Shown: positions 8,192-13,950 of the stretch, in pieces | Layout: every line of letters starts with the position of its first letter | Position numbering within the stretch: the first letter of the stretch is position 1 | DNA from: Candidatus Izemoplasma sp. | GTDB taxonomy: Bacteria > Bacillota_I > Bacilli_A > Izemoplasmatales > Izemoplasmataceae | Assembly: GCA_007123975.1 (NCBI GenBank) | Contig: SLFZ01000019.1 | Coordinates: 1 to 22,030 of the forward strand | Length of the DNA stretch: 22,030 nt | Reading direction: 5' to 3' | Translations under genes and position numbers: made by a program | Notes under the pieces: generated by a model | What the model was told of the DNA's origin: nothing | Databases searched by the model: none | Seen by the model: only the letters and a program-made list of their open reading frames with translations

Positions 8192-8220
8192 ATTATACCA
8201 CTTGAACACCTAAAATTCAA
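8192..8220 (-). promoter_or_regulatory. ppdK promoter
   Basis: TTGAAT (8215-8220), 17 bases, then TATAAT (8192-8197) on the minus strand, 58 bases before the ppdK start codon. Confidence 0.8.
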
Positions 8221-8251
8221 CAGAAACGGCGTCGTTTGTAGGGGTTTGACG

Positions 8252-8265
8252 TGATAACGCTTTCA
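8252..8265. promoter_or_regulatory. CcpA-like (cre) site upstream of ppdK
   Basis: TGATAACGCTTTCA matches the cre consensus TGWAANCGNTNWCA at every fixed position except the fourth. It lies between the rnf terminator and the ppdK promoter, centred roughly 73 bp upstream of the inferred ppdK transcription start. That is a place where CcpA sites usually activate rather than repress. The match is direct; function is inferred. Confidence 0.5.
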
Positions 8266-8271
8266 TGTCAG

Positions 8272-8306
8272 AAAAACAAACCCACCGACGTGTCGATGGG
8301 TTTGTT
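8272..8306 (-). terminator. Intrinsic terminator of the pgm-rnf operon
   Basis: Fifteen-base arms AACAAACCCATCGAC and GTCGGTGGGTTTGTT (minus strand) pair with one mismatch around a tiny loop and run into T residues. The hairpin begins a few bases past the rnfB stop, which supports the short rnfB as a natural gene end. Confidence 0.9.
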
Positions 8307-8308
8307 GG

Positions 8309-8614
8309 TTACTTTTTGACGGTGATTTTGCTGCCGTCTGAATTTCGATTGTCGTTCAGGTAATCGACGATGGCGTCGTAATGAGTGTTGTTGCCGGGTT
8401 TGCAAAGTTTTAGATCTTTGACATCGCCTTCAATGATGGCTTCGGCGAAGGCTGAACAACCCGGGTAACTGCACGCGCCACAATCGTAGCCTGGAAGGCG
8501 TTCTCTCACGCCTTCGATGCGCGGGTCGGCTTCCACTTTCAAGAGGTCGGCGGCGTAGGCGAGGCCGAGGCCAAGCAAACCACCCATTAACGCAAGTACG
8601 AGTACTGCCCACAT
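8309..8614 (-). CDS. rnfB: Rnf electron-transport complex subunit B, short form without ferredoxin domains
   Basis: RnfB normally accepts electrons from ferredoxin and passes them on in the ion-pumping ferredoxin:NAD+ oxidoreductase. This 101-residue protein has only the first part of the family. There is an N-terminal membrane helix (about 2-22) and then the RnfB-type 4Fe-4S domain, LPGYDCGACSYPGC, with C45-x2-C48-x4-C53-x17-C71. The usual C-terminal tandem ferredoxin clusters (RnfB is commonly 250 residues or more) are absent. There is no sign of a frameshift: no Cys-cluster pattern follows in any frame, and a terminator starts at once. The SD GGAGG lies nine bases before ATG, inside the preceding 56-aa ORF. 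It is the last gene of the operon. Confidence 0.85.
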   Translation of the reverse strand: MWAVLVLALMGGLLGLGLAYAADLLKVEADPRIEGVRERLPGYDCGACSYPGCSAFAEAIIEGDVKDLKLCKPGNNTHYDAIVDYLNDNRNSDGSKITVKK

Positions 8615-8615
8615 G

Positions 8616-8786
8616 TTAGCTTTCCTCCGCTTCTTCTTGTTTTAGCGCGCAGCCATAATTTGAACATGCGCTGCACCGCGCGTCGCTGATGCGCATGTCG
8701 ACGGGCGCGGGGGTGTTTTTGTTGAGCATGAAGGTGCCTAGGAAGAGCACCACCATGACGGTCACAAATACCACTGCAGGAATCAT
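8616..8786 (-). CDS. 56-aa single-helix Cys-motif membrane protein between rnfA and rnfB
   Basis: This short ORF has one N-terminal hydrophobic helix (about residues 3-21), a short linker, and RCSACSNYGC with C38-x2-C41-x4-C46. That is the same spacing as the first three cluster Cys of the neighbouring RnfB, but no fourth Cys follows; the C-terminus is acidic (EEAEES). Translation is well supported: GGAGG lies nine bases upstream, the ATG overlaps the rnfA stop as ATGA, and the stop is one base from the rnfB start codon. I do not recognise a named family. Analogy to NqrM, the small Cys-containing factor that helps iron insertion in Na+-NQR, is possible. So is a direct role in electron transfer or cluster delivery. 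Confidence 0.75.
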   Translation of the reverse strand: MIPAVVFVTVMVVLFLGTFMLNKNTPAPVDMRISDARCSACSNYGCALKQEEAEES

Positions 8787-9391
8787 CCAACGATGCCTCC
8801 AAGACCGGCAAAGGCAAGGGCCATGATGCCGGCGGTAATGAGCGAGACGGGGACGCCTTTCCAGGCTTCCGGTACGTTTGAGCCTTCAAGCCGCTCACGA
8901 ATGCTTGAGAAGGCGAACATCACAAGGCCAAAGCCTAAGGCAGCGCCAAAGGCGGTGGTGACGGCGACCGCGAGGCCGGGGAAGAGGCCATATTGCCCGG
9001 CGAAATCGCTGGTGATGTTTTCCACGGCAATCCCTAAGATGGCGCAGTTTGTGGTAATAAGGGCGATGTAGACACCGAGGGATTTGTAGAGTTTTTTACT
9101 GACTTTCTTGATGATCATCTCGACGAGTTGCACAAGCGAAGCGATGATCAAGATGAACGATATGGTTTGCACGTACTCGATTTCAAGCGGCACGAGCACG
9201 AGGTAATAAAGCAAGTAAGATACAAACGCGGCGATGACCATGACGAACATGACCGCGGCGCTCATGCCGAGCGCGGAATTGGTTTTTTTGCTGACGCCGA
9301 GGAAGGGACAAACCCCCAAGAATTTCATCAGCACGACGTTGTTGATCAGCATCGATGAGAAAATGGCGACGAAGAAGACTGTCCAACTCAT
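8783..9391 (-). CDS. rnfA: Rnf complex membrane subunit A
   Basis: Integral membrane subunit of the ferredoxin:NAD+ oxidoreductase. It has about six helices and is homologous to RnfE and to NqrD/NqrE. The 202 residues include the half-site FLGVCPFLGVS with Cys28, which with its RnfE counterpart is known to hold a membrane-embedded iron-sulfur centre. Conserved TTNCAILG and the tail RERLEGSNVPEAWKGVP are as in the family. ATG at 9391 overlaps the rnfE stop as ATGA and has AGGTG eight bases upstream. Normal in length and motifs, unlike its neighbours B, D and G. Confidence 0.95.
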   Translation of the reverse strand: MSWTVFFVAIFSSMLINNVVLMKFLGVCPFLGVSKKTNSALGMSAAVMFVMVIAAFVSYLLYYLVLVPLEIEYVQTISFILIIASLVQLVEMIIKKVSKKLYKSLGVYIALITTNCAILGIAVENITSDFAGQYGLFPGLAVAVTTAFGAALGFGLVMFAFSSIRERLEGSNVPEAWKGVPVSLITAGIMALAFAGLGGIVG

Positions 9392-10158
9392 GCGTTAGCA
9401 CCTGCCTTTTCTTTGGCTTTTTGGCGCTTGCGTTCAAGCGCTTGGCGTTTTTTCTCTTCAATCATGCGTTGACGCTCGCGTTCTTTTTTGTTGCGTTTGA
9501 GGATGGCGACAAAGTTAAAGATTCCCAGCAAGAGTCCGATCACAAGGAATCCGCCCGGTGCTTGACCGAAGGCGTCCATGCTGAAGACGTAACTGTCGAT
9601 GTTGATGATGGAGCCGGGGGTTTCAGCCAGCGGCAGGTACACGCCGTAGGCGATGGCGCCGGTTGATAAGAACTCTCGGAAGAAGCCGATGACCACGAGC
9701 GCACCGAGGAATCCAAGGCCCATGCCGAAGCCGTCAATGGCGGCGTCGTGCACCTTGTTTTTCGAGGCGTAGCTTTCAGCGCGGCCGAGAATCAAGCAGT
9801 TGACGACAATCAGCGGGATAAAGATGCCGAGTTCGCCGTGAAGCGCGTAGGCGTATGCTTCGGTAAGCAAGCCGACGATCGTCACAAAGGTCGAAATGAT
9901 GACGATGTATGACGGCACGCGGATTTGATGAGGAATCCATTTACGAATCAGCGAAACGACCACGTTGGAGCTGGTCAACACGAAGATGACGAGGATTCCC
10001 ATGCCGAGGGAAGCTTCGACGGTGCCGGTGACGGCAAGTGCTGGACAAAGCCCTAACAAGAAGACAAAGACGGGGTTTTCTTTGAAGAAGCCCTTGGTGA
10101 AGTTCGCCAAACGGGACATCTCTTTTTTCACGTTTTTGGTTTTAGCCACGTCACTCAT
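9388..10158 (-). CDS. rnfE: Rnf complex membrane subunit E with basic C-terminal tail
   Basis: Partner of RnfA in the membrane part of Rnf. The 256 residues contain the Cys half-site LLGLCPALAVTG (Cys38), VNCLILGRAE, and DGFGMGLGF near GFFREFLS. The normal core ends near residue 220. After it comes a strongly basic, predicted helical tail of about 36 residues (from KRNKKERERQ), rich in Lys, Arg and Glu and probably cytosolic. The ATG at 10158 overlaps the rnfG stop by eight bases, but its SD (AGGAG) directly abuts it. A GTG at 10149 (three codons in) has much better spacing and may be the true start. Identity is secure; the exact start is not. Confidence 0.93.
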   Translation of the reverse strand: MSDVAKTKNVKKEMSRLANFTKGFFKENPVFVFLLGLCPALAVTGTVEASLGMGILVIFVLTSSNVVVSLIRKWIPHQIRVPSYIVIISTFVTIVGLLTEAYAYALHGELGIFIPLIVVNCLILGRAESYASKNKVHDAAIDGFGMGLGFLGALVVIGFFREFLSTGAIAYGVYLPLAETPGSIINIDSYVFSMDAFGQAPGGFLVIGLLLGIFNFVAILKRNKKERERQRMIEEKKRQALERKRQKAKEKAGANA

Positions 10159-11431
10159 CTCCTAACGTATCGGCGAAGTATTGGAAGGCCGCGCTAATGA
10201 TCGCATACACCGATTCACCGGTGAAAGTCGCGCCACTCCATGCATCCTCAGCCTCGTTTTGCGTGATTTCCGTTTGTCCGGAGTACGCGCCGAACGCATC
10301 AATCAATGGGTTGCGGAAGTCTGGTGTATCGGGACTTTGATTGTAGGCGAAATGGTCAAACGCGCCGTTTTCATCAAGCAGGACTTCAAGGACATTGACG
10401 CCGTTGTAGCCCATTTTACGTCCAATGAACCAGTAACCGCTCACGTCATCGCCGTCGTAACGGGTTTCGACGTAGTCGAGGTCGTTGGCGTTAATCCAGG
10501 TGCGGTTTTCGACGAAGGTGTTCAGTTCGGTGAGTGCGGTGGCGATGGTGTTTTCAATCTCGCCATCCACGTCGAATGTTAAGCCGTTAAAGTCGCTATT
10601 CCAGTAACCCTCAAACGCCTCAACGGCATCAATCGCGTCTTGAGGAACATCGTCGAACGCAAAGACTGTGATGCCGATAAACTCAGTCTCGGTGTAGGCG
10701 GCGACGTAGGTCACGGTTTCGCCGTCAAACTCTAGCGGCATAAGGTAAGCATAGGCAAGAATGTTGCCGTCGTCGTCTTTGATGAGTTGTTCTTCGGTGA
10801 AGGCGCGGTCGAAGACGACGAAGGTGTCAAACGAGGCGACATCCGGTGCTAAACGCTCGTACGCTTCCATCACCGGGTCGCTCAAGAAGTCGGCGGCGAT
10901 AAAGCGGGCGTCCTCGATAATGCGGCGGACGTTACCAAACGACATGCCGGCTGAGGCACTGGTGCCAGCGAGTTCGTCGGTAAACCCGTAGTCCATCGCG
11001 ACGATCGATTGGCTGCGAAGTCTCGGTAAGTAATGATCGCGCAGGGCTTGCACATAGGATGGCGTTTGCGTTGAGTCGGCAATTTGCACGTCGATGATGT
11101 TGCCGTCTAAGTCAATGCCAACAATCACGGTAATGTCGCCATGGCTAATGCGGCCTTCGCCGCGGAAAGCGTAGCCGAGGATGTTGCCGCTGCTGTCACG
11201 CATGGTGACCATCTCTTTGACGCTGCTATCTTCAATGGCCACGATGTCATCGTCACTCGGGGTGACGGCGCCATCGAACATGTCGAGGTAGATGGCGAGT
11301 TGCGCCATGCGACGATTTTCTTCGCGGCGGTCTTCGGTCAAGGTGTGCGTGCCGAAGATGGCGAGTCCACTCACGGCACCGATGATGAGAAGCACCGCGG
11401 CGGTTTTCAGTTTACTGAGTAAGTTATCCAT
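10151..11431 (-). CDS. rnfG: Rnf complex subunit G, enlarged with repeated FMN-binding-like domains
   Basis: RnfG is a membrane-anchored, extracytoplasmic subunit carrying covalent FMN. Here it has 426 residues, about twice the usual 180-220. An N-terminal helix (9-28) is followed by three similar blocks, near 68-185, 205-300 and 315-420, starting VKEMVTMRDSSGNILGYAF, EEQLIKDDDGNILAYAYL and a more divergent VETRYDGDDVSGYWF. The last block holds the standard flavinylation motif DAWSGAT (396-402, Thr402). The first has a degenerate form, DELAGTS (152-158), with Ser at the acceptor position; the middle block has none. The protein is very acidic. ATG overlaps the rnfD stop by eight bases and follows AGGTGG. 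No ApbE flavin transferase is in the window. Confidence 0.88.
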   Translation of the reverse strand: MDNLLSKLKTAAVLLIIGAVSGLAIFGTHTLTEDRREENRRMAQLAIYLDMFDGAVTPSDDDIVAIEDSSVKEMVTMRDSSGNILGYAFRGEGRISHGDITVIVGIDLDGNIIDVQIADSTQTPSYVQALRDHYLPRLRSQSIVAMDYGFTDELAGTSASAGMSFGNVRRIIEDARFIAADFLSDPVMEAYERLAPDVASFDTFVVFDRAFTEEQLIKDDDGNILAYAYLMPLEFDGETVTYVAAYTETEFIGITVFAFDDVPQDAIDAVEAFEGYWNSDFNGLTFDVDGEIENTIATALTELNTFVENRTWINANDLDYVETRYDGDDVSGYWFIGRKMGYNGVNVLEVLLDENGAFDHFAYNQSPDTPDFRNPLIDAFGAYSGQTEITQNEAEDAWSGATFTGESVYAIISAAFQYFADTLGDE

Positions 11432-12647
11432 TCAAACCACCTGCCAAGGATTCGGCGCCGATCATCACGGCCGTGATCGAAAGGAGGATAACGGCGGTAA
11501 AGATGATGGCGCGTTTCCAGTTAAATTGTGTGTGCGACCATTTTGGGAAATCGATCGCGGGGACGAAGATGTTCATGATCAAGATTGCGAACACGACGCC
11601 CTCAGGATACGCTCCAAAGAGGCGAATCACGTAGGTGATCAACCCGAGGCCAAAGGCAAAATAGATGCGTCCGGGGCGCGTGACGGGTGCGGTGATGGGG
11701 TCGGTGGCCATGTAGACGGCACCAAACAACAACCCACCCGATAAGAGATGTGTCAATGGGAACCACCATCCGGCGTCGGTCACGAGCATCGTCGCAACGG
11801 CGAGGACGAACACGGTGCCGACGTAGACAAGTGGAATAAAGACGTCGAATGATTTTCGCAGGAACAGGTAAATTCCGCCGACCAAAATCAGCATGGCGCT
11901 GACTTCGCCGATCGTTCCCGGCAAGCCGATGCCGGTGAACATCGTCGTCAAGGAGTAGCCGGTTTCGCTAAACGGCGCGGCGACGAGTTCGCCGAGGACG
12001 GTGGCGTTTGAGGTCGCATCGACATGGTTGGCCACGGCGACGGCGCCGCCGAAGCTAAGGGCGATGAAGGCGCGGCCGAAGGCGGCGATGTTGAAAATGT
12101 TTTGACCCATTCCACCGAAAATCAGCTTCACGAGAATGACGGCGACGACACCACCGATGATAACGATGGCGAGTGGGGTCGCGTCGGGAATCGTTAATCC
12201 GTAGATGACACCGCTGACAAGGATGCTGTAGTTATAGAGTGTGAAGTTTTTGTTGATTGGGTGGAACTTCTTGTTTTCTTCACGTTTGCTCTCGCGCTTT
12301 TTCTCGCTGATCGCCTGTTTGATCTCGGCAATCTGCTTTTTCAGCGTGTCTTTTTGGTCTTGTTGCTCTGCTTCTTTCAGCTCTTTTTTCAGTTTCGCAA
12401 GCTGGTCGAAGAGGTTTTCCATGCCCTCGCGATTTCGATGAATCGCGTCATGGATTTGGTAATAGACGTACTCGGTCAGCGCCATGGAAATCACGGCGGC
12501 GAGCATAATCCACACGGCGGTGAGGCCGTGGTTGATAATCGCAAGCACCACGAGCGGGCTAAGCGCGATGACCACATCGCGCATCATGCGCACGACGGAG
12601 GCGTTTGGTTTTCTCAGGTGCGGGGCTGTGTTTTGTATGATTTCCAT
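11424..12647 (-). CDS. rnfD: Rnf complex membrane subunit D with coiled-coil insertion
   Basis: Polytopic subunit homologous to NqrB, carrying a covalently bound FMN and taking part in ion translocation. The 407 residues include GGMGQNIFNIAAFGRAF and the candidate flavinylation motif DATSNAT (210-216, Thr216), where Asn stands in for the usual Gly before Ala-Thr. Family members are commonly about 300-350 residues. The extra length is a charged, heptad-like segment at about 72-128 (QLAKLKKELKEAE onward), inserted after the second helix, probably on the cytosolic side. It starts four bases after the rnfC stop, with the GGTG of that region as ribosome site. The rest of the protein looks ordinary. 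Confidence 0.92.
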   Translation of the reverse strand: MEIIQNTAPHLRKPNASVVRMMRDVVIALSPLVVLAIINHGLTAVWIMLAAVISMALTEYVYYQIHDAIHRNREGMENLFDQLAKLKKELKEAEQQDQKDTLKKQIAEIKQAISEKKRESKREENKKFHPINKNFTLYNYSILVSGVIYGLTIPDATPLAIVIIGGVVAVILVKLIFGGMGQNIFNIAAFGRAFIALSFGGAVAVANHVDATSNATVLGELVAAPFSETGYSLTTMFTGIGLPGTIGEVSAMLILVGGIYLFLRKSFDVFIPLVYVGTVFVLAVATMLVTDAGWWFPLTHLLSGGLLFGAVYMATDPITAPVTRPGRIYFAFGLGLITYVIRLFGAYPEGVVFAILIMNIFVPAIDFPKWSHTQFNWKRAIIFTAVILLSITAVMIGAESLAGGLNG

Positions 12648-12651
12648 CGTA

Positions 12652-13950
12652 TCACCCTATCTTCTTTTTGCCGTCTTTGACGTAGTCGGTTACGGGGATT
12701 TTACTGGTGCAGACGTACGAACACAGTCCGCACTCGATACACTTGTTTGCTTCTAAGCCTTCGATGGCGTCGATGTCGTTGCGTTTGACCGCTTGCATAA
12801 TCGACACCGGTTGAATGTGAACGGGGCAGCTGTACACGCACGATCCACAGCGTACACACGGTTCTTCGAGGTGTTCAATCGGACGGAACACGAGGACCGA
12901 GGTGGTCGTCGGCGTGACAACGACGTTGTCGCTTTTTACCGCGACGCCCATCATCGGACCGCCGATGACGAGTTCGAGTTTGTCGGCGTCATCGACGAAC
13001 CCGTCGCAGAGTTTGATCAGCTCTTTCACAGAGGTTCCAACGCGGGTGCGGATGCTTTGTGGGAACTTGATGCCATCGCCGTTGACGGTGATGTAGCGTT
13101 TGGTAATCGGGAGGTTGTGTTTGATTGCTTCGTAGATGCTTTCGGTGGTCGAGACGTTGAAGCCTAGCAAGCCATGCTTCATCGGCAAGTCGCCGGAAGG
13201 CACTTTGATGCCGGTCGCGTTTTTAAACGTTTCAACTTCCCAGCCTTGCGGGTAGTAGTCGCCGAGCTTGGCGATTTTGACGTTCAAGTGTTCAAAACGT
13301 TTGGCTTCGCGTTCGAGCACCTGAATCAGTTCAGTCTTGGTTTTTTTAACGGCGATGATGCCTTGTTCGGCATTGACCGCTTGCATGATGTAGGCGAGGC
13401 CTTGGAATATTTCATCGGGTTGGTCTTTGATGAGGCGGTAGTCGCTGCTTAGGTAAGGCTCGCATTCGATGGCGTTGATGACGACGGTATGGATCGGTTC
13501 TTTGGTCGACAGCTTGACATACGAGGGGAAACCGCTCCCACCGAGGCCGACAACGGCCTTTTCTCTGACGATCTCGACCATTTCTTCTTGGGTCATCTTT
13601 TCGATGACGCTGTCGGGACGGTCGGTGATGCTTTCGTGGTAGGTGTCTTGAAAGTCGTTGCGGATGGTGATGCATTCGACGTCGATGCCGGTTGAGTCAA
13701 TCATCGTCACTTTGTCTTCGACGGTGCCGCTGACGGTGGCGTAGATTGGTTGACGGAAAAAGCAGCCGTCGCGCTCGCCGATGATTTGGCCGAGTTTGAC
13801 GTGGTCGCCTTTTTTGACGTCCAAGGTGTATTCTTCGCAACGGCTCGTCGTCAGGTTTAAGTAGACTTTCTCTGGATCGACGAAACGGACCGTCGGCAAT
13901 TCGGTGTTGAGTTGCTTGTAGTCGCTTACTTTGCGGGTTTTCGCAATCAT
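12652..13950 (-). CDS. rnfC: Rnf complex subunit C, NADH-binding iron-sulfur protein
   Basis: Peripheral cytosolic subunit where NAD(H) and FMN bind in ferredoxin:NAD+ oxidoreductase; homologous to NuoF and the NqrA region. The 432 residues show the Gly-rich nucleotide/FMN loop VGLGGSGFPSYVK (134-146) and VINAIECEPYL. Two complete 4Fe-4S motifs are present: C365-x2-C368-x2-C371-x3-C375 and C404-x2-C407-x2-C410-x3-C414. Length and motifs are normal. The ATG overlaps the pgm stop as ATGA with AAGGATG upstream, so it is translationally coupled to pgm and depends on the pgm promoter. It is the first rnf gene of the C-D-G-E-A-x-B series. Confidence 0.96.
   Translation of the reverse strand: MIAKTRKVSDYKQLNTELPTVRFVDPEKVYLNLTTSRCEEYTLDVKKGDHVKLGQIIGERDGCFFRQPIYATVSGTVEDKVTMIDSTGIDVECITIRNDFQDTYHESITDRPDSVIEKMTQEEMVEIVREKAVVGLGGSGFPSYVKLSTKEPIHTVVINAIECEPYLSSDYRLIKDQPDEIFQGLAYIMQAVNAEQGIIAVKKTKTELIQVLEREAKRFEHLNVKIAKLGDYYPQGWEVETFKNATGIKVPSGDLPMKHGLLGFNVSTTESIYEAIKHNLPITKRYITVNGDGIKFPQSIRTRVGTSVKELIKLCDGFVDDADKLELVIGGPMMGVAVKSDNVVVTPTTTSVLVFRPIEHLEEPCVRCGSCVYSCPVHIQPVSIMQAVKRNDIDAIEGLEANKCIECGLCSYVCTSKIPVTDYVKDGKKKIG

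Noticed and set aside
8134..8209. 25-residue N-terminal extension of PPDK
   Set aside because: It runs through the -10 box and leader; MKRIYMFGEG at 8134 is the normal family start and has an SD.
8210..8308. Frameshifted remainder of rnfB carrying ferredoxin Cys clusters
   Set aside because: No frame contains CxxCxxC-type motifs, and an intrinsic terminator sits immediately after the stop, so the short form appears genuine.
11292..11744. Plus-strand 150-codon frame opposite rnfG/rnfD
   Set aside because: Overlaps two well-supported rnf genes on the other strand and is low in recognisable protein features; a shadow frame.
8783..13950. Mycoplasma genetic code (UGA as Trp)
   Set aside because: rnfA, rnfC, rnfE, rnfG, pgm and glgC all end at TGA with ATGA or similar overlaps with the next gene, and Trp is encoded by TGG.
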